From Bacteroides sp. UBA1317 (GTDB lineage: Bacteria; Bacteroidota; Bacteroidia; Bacteroidales; Bacteroidaceae): 43,990 nucleotides of DNA. Below the pieces are notes generated by a model. That model had not been told where the DNA came from, did no database searches, and worked only from the letters and a program-made list of their open reading frames with translations. Below, one piece after another: positions 8,747 to 17,578 of the stretch (position 1 is its first letter; each line of letters opens with the position of its first letter). Where the stretch lies: contig DBTL01000069.1 in assembly GCA_002307035.1 (NCBI GenBank), positions 1 through 43,990 of the forward strand, written 5' to 3'. A program made the position numbers and the translations under genes.

Positions 8747-10381
8747 ATGAATAGATACAATAATTTGAAAGATATAATATTATCAGGTAGCTTATTAATC
8801 TTGATAGCTTGCACTGCAATATCATGCGACGATGCCAATGATTGGTCAACAGACGACACTTACAATCGTTTATTCCACACAACGTCAATCAGCATTGCCC
8901 CTACAGCAACAGAAGCGGAAGTCACATGGACAACCGTTCCAAAGGCAAGTTATTACATCATAGAAGTAAGCAAAGATTCCTTGTATGAAGATGAGATACA
9001 AAGCACTTCTTTAGTTTATGGTGAAGATAAATCGATTACCGAATCGCCTTATACTCTTAGTGATTTGGATAGTTCATCTAAATATTACATTCGAATTCGA
9101 TCCTGCTCAGAATCAATGAGTGAGTCAAAATGGGCCTATTATGAAGATTTCTTTTTTAAAACGAAGTCAGAACAAATTATGAGTTCTGTCACTTCTGCAG
9201 ATAAAACTTCTTCAAGTGCCACACTGAGATGGACGGCAGGAAAGACTGTTAGTAGCTTGGAAGTAGTAGTAGGAGGTAGTATAGTCCAGACAATTACATT
9301 AACCTCTGACGACGTTGCAAATGGTTATGTAACAATTAAAGGTTTGAGTCCAGAGACCACTTATACCGCTAATTTATATAACGGGGAGACGAAGAGAGGG
9401 TACGTAACCTTTGAAACTTATCCGGAAGTTCCCGAAGCCGATAAAATAGTATATCTGGTAGCTGGTGATTCCATTAACCAAACAATGTTCGACGAATTTG
9501 CAACTGCATCCTATTCTTCAGTTACATTAGCTATCCCTGCCGGTACACTCTTTTCCAACAATTCCGGATTGAGCATTCCCGATGGATTGTCTATCAACTT
9601 CTTTGGACTCCCTGGAGACAGCAAAGCGATATTGTCAATAAAGGCTATTACTCTAAGTAGTAATCACTCTTTTATTAAGTTCAACAATCTTGATATCACG
9701 GGATATGTTTATGAAAATGGAACAATCACTAGTACTCAGAACAGCTATCTATTCAATCAATCAGCAGCAACCAATGTCAACCTGATTGCATTTGACGATT
9801 GTTTAGTTCACGATTTTGCCAATACTCCATTCCGTCTACAAAGTTCCGGAGCCAAGACAATTGGAACGCTATCTTATAATAATTGCATTGTGTCTAACTT
9901 GAAGGATAGTTATTATTTCATCAATGTTGATGCTAGTGGTGTGGGTGTAGTCAATAACATCAGCATAACAAAAAGTACTTTCAACGAAGTAGGCAGATTT
10001 ATTCTTAGCAAGAGCACAGATACAACAAGTATTCTGTTTGATGAATGTACTTTCTATAACATGATTGCTAGCAGCAGATATTTCATTGATTTTGGTGGAA
10101 CAAGTAATGGACCTTCTAATGGCATTGGAATAAGTAATTGCCTCTTTGCACTAACACAAAGTACTACAGCAAAGGGTATTCGTAGTTCAGCTACTGCAAC
10201 AGTCAATAATAGCTACGTTACATCCGATTGGGTGTTCAGTTCAAATGCCATAGCAGGCACAACATCATACAGTGGCACGTCAACCGACTTGTTTACCGCT
10301 CCTTCTACCGGTGACTTTACTATTAAGGATAATTCCTTTAGCGGTTCTGATACCTGTGGAGATCCACGTTGGAGAAATTAA
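8747..10381 (+). CDS. Fibronectin-III / DUF4957-DUF5123 beta-helix surface lipoprotein
   Basis: 544 residues. A lipoprotein signal with Cys27 (TAISCDDA) is likely lipidated; Cys22 is an alternative. Two fibronectin type III-like repeats follow (~40-135 and ~145-225, each with Trp-containing strands and the YYIRIRS/TTYTANLY type end). A Ser/Thr/Asn-rich right-handed beta-helix fills ~240-544, ending in CGDPRWRN, the usual end of DUF5123-type proteins. I see no lyase catalytic signature. Last gene of the SusC1 operon, in the position where surface glycan-binding proteins are normally encoded. A galacturonan-binding role is inferred from position and from the pectin loci in which the family recurs. 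Confidence 0.8.
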   Translation: MNRYNNLKDIILSGSLLILIACTAISCDDANDWSTDDTYNRLFHTTSISIAPTATEAEVTWTTVPKASYYIIEVSKDSLYEDEIQSTSLVYGEDKSITESPYTLSDLDSSSKYYIRIRSCSESMSESKWAYYEDFFFKTKSEQIMSSVTSADKTSSSATLRWTAGKTVSSLEVVVGGSIVQTITLTSDDVANGYVTIKGLSPETTYTANLYNGETKRGYVTFETYPEVPEADKIVYLVAGDSINQTMFDEFATASYSSVTLAIPAGTLFSNNSGLSIPDGLSINFFGLPGDSKAILSIKAITLSSNHSFIKFNNLDITGYVYENGTITSTQNSYLFNQSAATNVNLIAFDDCLVHDFANTPFRLQSSGAKTIGTLSYNNCIVSNLKDSYYFINVDASGVGVVNNISITKSTFNEVGRFILSKSTDTTSILFDECTFYNMIASSRYFIDFGGTSNGPSNGIGISNCLFALTQSTTAKGIRSSATATVNNSYVTSDWVFSSNAIAGTTSYSGTSTDLFTAPSTGDFTIKDNSFSGSDTCGDPRWRN

Positions 10382-10394
10382 AGCATAAGTATTA

Positions 10395-10438
10395 AATAAT
10401 AAAGCCTCTGTTTGAAATATAGCGGAGGCTTTATTATT
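10395..10438 (+). terminator. Terminator of the SusC1 operon
   Basis: A perfect 14-bp inverted repeat (10395-10408 with 10425-10438, AATAATAAAGCCTC and its complement) has a 16-nt loop. The AT-rich outer stem supplies the T-rich side on both strands, so it could stop transcription from either direction. Confidence 0.75.
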
Positions 10439-10589
10439 ATAAGCAATTCTCATCCAACATCAACACAGCAATGAAGTCACTACTTATGTCTTTGAATTTC
10501 ATTCTTTCAATACGACGAGTTAGTGAATTAAACAGCACACTCTCACCAAATTTGTGAAAAAGAATGATAAATATTAAGAAGAGCTACCT

Positions 10590-13500
10590 TTACTTCTTCA
10601 AAGCAGCATCACGATACTCCGTTGGGGTCATATTAAATTTTTGCTTGAAACACTTACTGAAATAGCGAGGATCATTAATACCCACCATATAAGAAATCTG
10701 AGTCATGTTGAACTCACCGGTTTCAATAAGTTGAGCAGCACGTTTGATGCGCATCTCTTTGATAAATTCAATGGGAGCCAGACCGGTAAGGGTTTTGAGC
10801 TTTTTAAAGAAAACGGAGCGGCTAACAGCTAGTTCGCTCACTAAATCATCAACCACCAATTCTCCATTATCCATATTCTTCTCCATTATTTCGGCCAATT
10901 TATCCATAAATTTCCTGTCAATGAAAGACATTTCAGGCTGCTCCTTTTCTATATCTTCGCCCTCCGTAGGATCATACTTCATCAAGTTATCTCGATAGAA
11001 TGCTTGAAGGTTACGACGCTGGATAAGTAAGTTCTCTACTCGAGCCTTCAGATAAGTGGCACTAAAAGGTTTAGTGATGTAATCATCTGCTCCATATTCC
11101 AGTCCTTCAAGTTTGCTCTCAATAGATGTTTTGGCAGTGAGCAGTACGATAGGTATATGGCTGGTAGTCATATCAGCACGTAACTCCTTCGTCATCTCAA
11201 TTCCATCTTTCTCAGGCATCATCACGTCACTAATAATCATATCCGGAAGGTATTTTAACGCTTTGCTCCAACCCTCCATACCATTAACAGCCTCAACGAC
11301 ATTATATGCGGAAGAAAAAATGCTACGCAAAAAGAAACGAAGTTCCGAATTGTCTTCCACCAATAACATAACTTCTTTTCGGTTATTTGCCCCTTCCACT
11401 AGCGGATCTAGTTGTTCCTCTCGCGATATTTCCGAGCAACAAATGCCACTGACATCTTTACTCGAAGAAGTCGTTAGAACTGAATCTTCAAGAATGAATT
11501 CCGTTGTATCATCATAATGTTCTCTACCCTTCAGAAAATCAATTTTAAAACAACTGCCTTCACCCAGTTTACTATCGAGAATGATGGTAGCTCTATGCAT
11601 TTCAACTAGCTCTTTCACCAGAGAAAGCCCAATGCCTGTACTAGATTGATTAAAGAAGTTTTTATCTACCAGATTTTCGAAACGAATAAAGATGGACTTC
11701 CTCTTGTTTTCGGCAATTCCGATGCCTTGATCTTGCACTCCTACTGAAACGGTTTCCTCATCTTCTCGGATGAATACAGTAATCATCTTGCCACTGGGTG
11801 TATATTTAAATGCATTTGATAGCAAATTGAAAATGATCTTTTCAAATTTATCGGCATCCAACCACAAACAAAGTTCGTCTTTCTCTGTCTCGAACACAAA
11901 ATCTATACGATTCTCCTCAGCCAGCGATTCGAAGTTTTCCATGATACGATGCACAAAAGCAACCACATTAACCCTTTGCACCTGCATCTTCATCTTCTTG
12001 TTTTGAATCTTTCTGAAGTCGAGAATCTGGTTCACCAAACGAAGCATACGACTAGTATTACGTTCTACAACCGTCAATTGCTCACGAGCATCATCAGGCA
12101 GGTTTGAATTCTTGAGTACATACTCCACCGGACCGGCAATCAAAGTAAGCGGTGTACGCAGTTCATGCGATATGTTGGTAAAAAAACGTAGTTTGATGTC
12201 CGAAACTTGTTGTTCTACAGAAACTTCGTGTTTCAACCGATAAATGGTGAAAAGGATATAAACTGCCACAAAAATAATAAGCAAGATGAATAATACGTAA
12301 AGGAGATAAGCCAAAGGCGTTTCCCAAAAAGAAGGAAGAACCACAATACTGAGAGTACGAGTATTCTCAACCCAAACTCCATCGCTGTTGGTCGATTTCA
12401 CTTTGAAAAGATAGTCTCCCTTAGGAAGGTTGGTGTAAGTCGCATTACGTTGTTTATCCGCATAAGTCCAATCTTTTTCAAAGCCCTCAAGCATGTAAGC
12501 ATATTGGATATTTCCGGGATTTGTATAATCCAATGCTGCATATTGAATGGTTACAATATTTTCTTTATGAGACAATTCCAATTCCGGAGTTTCGTCCAGC
12601 CCCTGCTTTAATAGTTCCTTTTCGCCAGGCAGTATTTCTTTATTGGCTATCAACAATTTAGAGAAAACAATAGGTGGTACATATTTACTCTTACGTATGG
12701 AATCAGGATTGAATTTGAAGATGCCATTGCTAGCTCCAAATAAGATATCACCACTTGAAGTACTCGTTGAAGCAGCCTCATTGAAGCGCACTCTTACCGG
12801 AAGGCTCTTATCGTCGTAGTTTTCAAATCGCTGCTCGGAAGGAATGAATTTGCTGATCCCATTTTCTGTACTGATCCACAGGTTACCCTTGTGATCCTCA
12901 CGGATAGAGAGAAGAACGTCTGAGGGCAAACCGTCATCAACTGTATAAGCCTTAAACTTGGCCTTCCCATTCTTATCTATTGAAAGTAGTTTATTTAGTC
13001 CACCACCAAATGTAGCAAGATACAATTCATTCTTCTTGGTCAAGATTATCCAATGTACGTCATTATTGCTCAAACTGCTATTCTCACTTGGTATGCGAGA
13101 ATAATGACTGAAACGTATCTCCTCCGGGTTAACAAAATTCTCATTGAATGAAATGGCTCCATTAGTTGTTCCCACCCACAGGTGTCCATTATTATCAGAA
13201 GTGATAAACCGAACTTTATAACAGTCATCTATCGGGTAACCTTTCAGATTGTTGCGATGGTTAATAAAAATAGTATTGCCCTTTTTATCTTTACTTATGT
13301 AGTTTAGTCCGCTGGCAAATGTTGCCACCCATATTCTACCGTGGTGATCTTCATAGATACAATATACATTATTATTACTTAGACTATAAATATCGTCGGC
13401 ATCATACTGATAACGAGTAAGCCTATACGTCAACTTGCTCACTTTCTCAGCCTTGACCAATCCGTCTCCTTTAGTAGCAATCCACAAGATGCCATTCTTC

Positions 13501-15029
13501 TCTTGCATCAACGCATAGGTAACTCCTTTCAGTGGGTTACCGGATTGAGAGATAGTACCAGACTCTGTCAGGTAACCCAAGTAACTTCTATTCTTGCCAT
13601 ACACCCGTAACAGACCATCTTTTAGCCCTACCCATATATTCTTGTCATGATCCTCATATAAAGCTCGCACTTCGTTGCTGAGCGATTCATAGTCATGCAG
13701 CACAGCTTTCTCAAGATAAAATTGTGACGGAGAAAAAGTGATCTTCTCCAACCCTTTGCTATGTGTGCATATCCATAAATTTCCTTGCCTATCTGAATAG
13801 GTGGAATGAATTTTATTTGAAAAACGCCAATCTTTAGATCCCGGATCATCGTAGAAAGGAACAAGGCAATTGCTTTTTCTATTAAAAAACGAGAATCCTC
13901 CTCCGAAAGGATGCACCCACACACATCCATGTATATCCTCATGGATATGAAATGCCGGACGGGCACGATCCGCTCCAGCCGATTCTGTTTTCATCTGCTC
14001 ACGCTTCAGCACTTTTGTAAACGGGTTAAAATGAACGACACAACCCGGTTCTTTCTGTTCAAACCATACCTCAGAGCTTTTATCAACATATACCGAAAGT
14101 ATTTTTTTATCCGGCATTTGTTTATTATTGACTGGCGAATAATGTTCTATTTTTTTAGATTTGAGATAATAGGCAAAAAAACCATCGGTTGAAGTACTGA
14201 TGATAAGTCCATCGGTTCCTACTGCATTGATGGAAACAATGTTCGATTTTGTAGGCACTTCAAGCAACTGAAAGCGCTGCGTTTTTTTCTGATAGCGCCA
14301 AACCCGTCCTTTATTTGAACCAAAGAAAAGCTCATTATCATGCTCTAAAAAAGCATAAAATGCCTGATCGGAATGTGAGTGCAAATTTTGTGCCTCCACA
14401 AAATAAGAAACAGGGGTTTGCGATCCGGGATGAATCATTCCCAAACCGTTGTCTGTCAATAGCCACTCATTCCCTACCTTATCTAAATGGATACTAAATA
14501 CTCGCTGAGACGGAAATAAACCGGACTTTAATGAATAAATAGCAATACTCAGTTTACCGGTATGCGGATCAGTAATCACACGAATAGCTCCTTCATTTTC
14601 TGTGAGTAACCATGTCGTACCATTAGACAATACACTGATAGAAGTAATATTAAACGAGCTTCCTTCGCCCGAAGCCGGCACCTGCTCAAATATTTCAGTC
14701 CGCGGATTAAACCGATGTGCTCTATCATCATAAGATTGTACCCATATATAATCGTATTTGTCCTCGTAGATATAGTCCACCCGATTATTAGTCAGAGTTA
14801 TTTGATTACCTTGGCGAGCTTTGTATATTTTAAAAGAATATCCATTGAACTTATTGATGCCATCCCACGTGGCAAACCACATGTTGCCTTTGCGGTCTTG
14901 TAACACACTCATTACCGTATTTTGTGATAATCCATCTTCAGAAGAATAATGGGTGAACAAACAATTCTTTTGAGCCTGAGAAGCAAGATGGGCAAATAAC
15001 AAAAGGCATATAATGCAGAATTTCTTCAT
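10590..15029 (-). CDS. Hybrid two-component system regulator (sensor, kinase, receiver and AraC domain in one chain)
   Basis: 1479 residues. Signal peptide 1-19. The large periplasmic sensor is built of two-component-regulator propeller repeats (many copies of a D..GNLW(V/I)(G/S)T..G motif, ~25-740), then a Y_Y_Y domain (~800-890). One transmembrane helix lies at ~905-931. The cytoplasmic part has HisKA with His955 in SHELRTP, an ATPase domain with NLLSNAFKYTP near 1071 and GIGLSLVKEL, a receiver with Asp1268 in IISDVMMPEKDG, and an AraC-type helix-turn-helix at the C-terminus (~1375-1479). Family knowledge: these proteins sense a specific oligosaccharide directly and activate the adjacent locus. 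It is convergent with the SusC1 operon and divergent from the esterase, so both are candidate targets. Confidence 0.95.
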   Translation of the reverse strand: MKKFCIICLLLFAHLASQAQKNCLFTHYSSEDGLSQNTVMSVLQDRKGNMWFATWDGINKFNGYSFKIYKARQGNQITLTNNRVDYIYEDKYDYIWVQSYDDRAHRFNPRTEIFEQVPASGEGSSFNITSISVLSNGTTWLLTENEGAIRVITDPHTGKLSIAIYSLKSGLFPSQRVFSIHLDKVGNEWLLTDNGLGMIHPGSQTPVSYFVEAQNLHSHSDQAFYAFLEHDNELFFGSNKGRVWRYQKKTQRFQLLEVPTKSNIVSINAVGTDGLIISTSTDGFFAYYLKSKKIEHYSPVNNKQMPDKKILSVYVDKSSEVWFEQKEPGCVVHFNPFTKVLKREQMKTESAGADRARPAFHIHEDIHGCVWVHPFGGGFSFFNRKSNCLVPFYDDPGSKDWRFSNKIHSTYSDRQGNLWICTHSKGLEKITFSPSQFYLEKAVLHDYESLSNEVRALYEDHDKNIWVGLKDGLLRVYGKNRSYLGYLTESGTISQSGNPLKGVTYALMQEKNGILWIATKGDGLVKAEKVSKLTYRLTRYQYDADDIYSLSNNNVYCIYEDHHGRIWVATFASGLNYISKDKKGNTIFINHRNNLKGYPIDDCYKVRFITSDNNGHLWVGTTNGAISFNENFVNPEEIRFSHYSRIPSENSSLSNNDVHWIILTKKNELYLATFGGGLNKLLSIDKNGKAKFKAYTVDDGLPSDVLLSIREDHKGNLWISTENGISKFIPSEQRFENYDDKSLPVRVRFNEAASTSTSSGDILFGASNGIFKFNPDSIRKSKYVPPIVFSKLLIANKEILPGEKELLKQGLDETPELELSHKENIVTIQYAALDYTNPGNIQYAYMLEGFEKDWTYADKQRNATYTNLPKGDYLFKVKSTNSDGVWVENTRTLSIVVLPSFWETPLAYLLYVLFILLIIFVAVYILFTIYRLKHEVSVEQQVSDIKLRFFTNISHELRTPLTLIAGPVEYVLKNSNLPDDAREQLTVVERNTSRMLRLVNQILDFRKIQNKKMKMQVQRVNVVAFVHRIMENFESLAEENRIDFVFETEKDELCLWLDADKFEKIIFNLLSNAFKYTPSGKMITVFIREDEETVSVGVQDQGIGIAENKRKSIFIRFENLVDKNFFNQSSTGIGLSLVKELVEMHRATIILDSKLGEGSCFKIDFLKGREHYDDTTEFILEDSVLTTSSSKDVSGICCSEISREEQLDPLVEGANNRKEVMLLVEDNSELRFFLRSIFSSAYNVVEAVNGMEGWSKALKYLPDMIISDVMMPEKDGIEMTKELRADMTTSHIPIVLLTAKTSIESKLEGLEYGADDYITKPFSATYLKARVENLLIQRRNLQAFYRDNLMKYDPTEGEDIEKEQPEMSFIDRKFMDKLAEIMEKNMDNGELVVDDLVSELAVSRSVFFKKLKTLTGLAPIEFIKEMRIKRAAQLIETGEFNMTQISYMVGINDPRYFSKCFKQKFNMTPTEYRDAALKK

Positions 15030-15093
15030 AAACAGAGTGTGTTTTTACATGAAATAATGGGTGTAAAGATACAAATTAAACAGATATTCGCAT

Positions 15094-15101
15094 TATCTTT
15101 G
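15094..15101 (+). promoter_or_regulatory. -7 box of the esterase gene, in the divergent regulator/esterase spacer
   Basis: TATCTTTG matches TAnnTTTG exactly and ends 24 bp before the ATG at 15126. On the opposite strand TATCTTTA (15064-15071) is a weaker candidate for the regulator gene. The two promoters would lie back to back in a 96-bp spacer. Confidence 0.5.
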
Positions 15102-15125
15102 TTATCCTATTTAAGACATAATACC

Positions 15126-16280
15126 ATGAAAAAATTCTTTCTTTTTCTCTTCGTTTCTCTCTTCTTTTTGCCTTTAAAAAGCCAAAACAAGGGTGAACGC
15201 CTCTATGAAGTGACAAGAAACATGCCCTCTTTTTACGATAAAGTAAAGCAGCAACTAACCTACCCCATGGCTTGGGGAAACGCAACGGAAAAGAACTTTA
15301 GCCGTTGGCGAACAGAAGCACGTAAAGTCTTGATGGAGTGTATGCAAAACCGACCTCCTACCCCCGATACATACAACCTAGAGATAGTGGGTACTGAAAA
15401 GCGTAGAGGTTACGAAGCACGAAAAATCTTATTCAATGTATCAGGTTGGAGCCGCATACCTGCTTATCTACTTGTCCCCGAGGGAAAAGGTCCTTTCCCT
15501 GCCATTGTGATGCTACACGATCATGGTGCACACTTCACCATAGGGAAAGAAAAGATGGTCAGACCTTTCAACGTGTCACCCGAAGTGACGGCCGATGCCG
15601 ACGACTGGGCAGGGAAGTGTTACGATGGCCAATATACAGGCGACTATTTTGCCGCTCATGGCTATGTGGTACTAACCATTGATGCCTTGTTTTGGGGAGA
15701 ACGGGGACAAAAAGAGGGAGCGGACTATAACGGGCAACAAGCGTTGGCATCCAATTTATTGCAGATGGGTACTTCATGGGGAAGCGTGATTACAATGGAT
15801 GATGTGCGTAGCACTGACTTCCTGGCTACTCTTCCAGAAGTCGACCCTGAGAAAATAGGCACTCTCGGTTTCTCAATGGGCGCTTATCGTGCTTGGATGC
15901 TCTCTGCCGCCACCGACCGCATCAAAGCCTCAGCAGCCATCTGCTGGATGAACACAACCGATTCATTGATGACTCTTAGCAACAACCAAAACAAAGGAGG
16001 TTCGGCCTACTCTATGATTGTGCCTGGTATTCGCCGCTTCATGGACTACCCGCACGTAGCTTCTATCGCTTGTCCCAAGCCTTCTTTGTTCTTCAACGGA
16101 ACGAAAGACAAGCTATTTCCCGTTGCCGGTGTGCAAAGCGCATACGACACCATGCACCAAGTATGGAGTAGCCAAAAAGCGGATGATCGGTTGGTTACTA
16201 AACTCTGGGGTGAGAAACATTTCTTCAACAAAGAAATGCAGCGGGAAACACTGCTCTTTTTTGACAAGTGGCTGAAATAA
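15126..16280 (+). CDS. Secreted alpha/beta-hydrolase, probable carbohydrate (acetyl) esterase
   Basis: 384 residues from the ATG at 15126. An upstream in-frame start at 15039 exists, but it would bury the clear signal peptide (residues 1-19, FLPLKSQ) under 29 extra residues and precede the -7 box. The fold is dienelactone-hydrolase-like: oxyanion region VMLHDHGAHF, nucleophile elbow GFSMGAYRAWM (Ser in GFSMG), and a C-terminal His in WGEKHFF that follows an FFNGTKDKLFP Asp region, completing the Ser-Asp-His triad. It resembles the Bacteroidetes acetyl-xylan-esterase/Abhydrolase_7 group. Removal of acetyl groups from pectin is inferred from context only. It is divergent from the hybrid regulator and convergent with the ECF locus. 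Confidence 0.8.
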   Translation: MKKFFLFLFVSLFFLPLKSQNKGERLYEVTRNMPSFYDKVKQQLTYPMAWGNATEKNFSRWRTEARKVLMECMQNRPPTPDTYNLEIVGTEKRRGYEARKILFNVSGWSRIPAYLLVPEGKGPFPAIVMLHDHGAHFTIGKEKMVRPFNVSPEVTADADDWAGKCYDGQYTGDYFAAHGYVVLTIDALFWGERGQKEGADYNGQQALASNLLQMGTSWGSVITMDDVRSTDFLATLPEVDPEKIGTLGFSMGAYRAWMLSAATDRIKASAAICWMNTTDSLMTLSNNQNKGGSAYSMIVPGIRRFMDYPHVASIACPKPSLFFNGTKDKLFPVAGVQSAYDTMHQVWSSQKADDRLVTKLWGEKHFFNKEMQRETLLFFDKWLK

Positions 16281-16389
16281 ACGATTTCTTGTCAAGAGTA
16301 AGTTTACTGATTATTAACGGACAAAGAGTTTAGTGATAAAAAAGGTTTTTCATAAAGAGCTCTTTCGATAACAAATTGGGTAATCGATA

Positions 16390-16476
16390 AAGTGCAACCG
16401 TCTTTTTGTGAAACACAACCGTGCAGTTGACCAAACACAACCGTCCTTTTCACTGTTCCCCACCGTCCTTTTGGAC
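16390..16476. repeat. Degenerate 22-bp tandem repeat, about four units
   Basis: Four successive CAACCGT/CACCGT cores end at 16401, 16422, 16444 and 16466, spaced 21, 22 and 22 bp. The two middle units share AAACACAACCGT (16411-16422 and 16433-16444), and units 3 and 4 share ACCGTCCTTTT. It lies in the 379-bp non-coding gap (16281-16659) between two convergent genes, together with a 12-bp palindrome AAAGAGCTCTTT (16354-16365). Confidence 0.75.
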
Positions 16477-16542
16477 ACAAAGTACTCGGAAATTCGTATT
16501 TTCTTTGGCTTTTCCAACCATCCACATCAGTTAGGTAGCAAA

Positions 16543-16571
16543 AAAATGGGGAACTTTCGGTTCCCCATTTT
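16543..16571. terminator. Bidirectional terminator between esterase and protease genes
   Basis: A 12-bp perfect stem (16543-16554 with 16560-16571, AAAATGGGGAAC and its complement) has a 5-nt loop TTTCG. A-rich sequence lies on the left and TTTT on the right, so a U-tract exists in both directions. It serves the plus-strand esterase and the minus-strand ECF locus. Confidence 0.9.
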
Positions 16572-16630
16572 AACTCTATTTTAATTTGAATGTACGTTAT
16601 CAATAACTATACAAAGATAACACATGGCAA

Positions 16631-16671
16631 TCCGAAAAACAAAATTCCGGAGCAAAAAATCAACGTTTTAT
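16631..16671 (-). repeat. 41-bp direct repeat, copy A (protease 3' end)
   Basis: Copy A covers the last three codons, the stop and 29 bp of 3' flank of the protease gene. It matches copy B (28702-28742) at 38 of 41 positions, in the same orientation and in the same register relative to the stop codon. The identical core on the plus strand includes TTCCGGAG and, after one difference, AAAAAATCAACGTTTTAT. Confidence 0.85.
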
Positions 16672-17574
16672 CACTCTTAAAAGCGAACTAACAGGTATAG
16701 CCTTCTTTATCACCATTTGTAAGCCAGTTTGTGCCTGTTCATTATAATATAGAGAGTAAGTATAAGAAGCCATACCCACGAGACTCTCCGTATCGTCCAA
16801 AATAGCACCACCGCTAGATCCTTTTGCATAATCAGCAGTAATTTCCATTCTATTGCCGAAAGGATCGTTTATATCCGTAGCTACATTCCTTGAAACCACG
16901 CCTTGAGCATAGTAATAGAGAAATTCATAAGGATTAGTCAAAGCATGTACAGTAGAACCAACCGGCGCATCATTTCCTATTGCAACAGGAGTCAATTTAT
17001 CTCTAGTTGGATCAATCTTAAACAATGCCAAATCCCCCTCCTTATTATAAGTAAGAATAGATGTTATCGGATAAATTTTCCCCGATTCAGTAGCCACAAA
17101 CATGATGCTATCCGTCCTATTTAATCGCAAAGACGCATCAATCATAGGTTCAAGTACATGATAATTAGTAGCACAGACACCATCCTCGGAAAGAACGATA
17201 GCAGAAGCACCTATTAACACCTTTTCAAAAGCATTCCCATCCGACGAATACTTGCATATCATCAATAGGCTCTCCTTACCTCTTCTTGCTATTTCTCTTG
17301 AAGACAACTTTTTTTTATTCCTTGGCAGGGTGTTTACTTTGACAACAGTGCTTTCTTTAATTGAAGTAGCCTCTTTCTTAAGCACACCCATACTAGTGTA
17401 TGGATGCACCTTTTGAACTTCTTTTAAAAGCTGTAAGAAAGTGGTTTCGTATCGATAGTAATCACGAAAAACAACCTCATCGACACCTTGAGCCATCGCA
17501 TCTGCCACATAAAAGAAAAACGAACTAAGCAAACAAGTAAAGATAAATAAAAAATTTGCACCTCTCATCATCAA
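16660..17574 (-). CDS. Secreted trypsin-like serine protease (S1, Trypsin_2 type)
   Basis: 304 residues. The signal peptide ends near residue 28 (ADAMA), so the protein is probably periplasmic or exported. The triad is His139 (CATNYHVLEP), Asp181 (KEGDLALFKID) and Ser254 (KGSSGGAILDD), in the order and spacing of the DegP-like/Trypsin_2 fold. No PDZ domain follows, unlike HtrA/DegP. Residues ~50-100 form a basic linker. Mature Cys residues are 107 and 134. Last gene of the ECF-regulated cluster, 4 bp after the DUF4369-TlpA gene. Peptide or protein processing linked to the neighbouring SusCD pair is inference. Its final three codons and stop lie inside the 41-bp direct repeat shared with the pectin esterase gene. 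Confidence 0.88.
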   Translation of the reverse strand: MMMRGANFLFIFTCLLSSFFFYVADAMAQGVDEVVFRDYYRYETTFLQLLKEVQKVHPYTSMGVLKKEATSIKESTVVKVNTLPRNKKKLSSREIARRGKESLLMICKYSSDGNAFEKVLIGASAIVLSEDGVCATNYHVLEPMIDASLRLNRTDSIMFVATESGKIYPITSILTYNKEGDLALFKIDPTRDKLTPVAIGNDAPVGSTVHALTNPYEFLYYYAQGVVSRNVATDINDPFGNRMEITADYAKGSSGGAILDDTESLVGMASYTYSLYYNEQAQTGLQMVIKKAIPVSSLLRVIKR

Positions 17575-17578
17575 AGTA

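Noticed and set aside
15039..15125. 29-residue N-terminal extension of the alpha/beta-hydrolase
   Set aside because: The extension precedes a clean Sec signal peptide and overlaps the -7 box, so the start at 15126 is preferred.
16354..16365. 12-bp palindrome AAAGAGCTCTTT
   Set aside because: Short, AT-rich and isolated. No partner site or adjacent promoter to support an operator.
16304..16603. 99-codon minus-strand open frame in the convergent intergenic region
   Set aside because: It runs across the 22-bp tandem repeat and the bidirectional terminator, and its protein repeats reflect the DNA repeat (KRTVVFG, QKDGC). No ribosome-binding site or family is visible.
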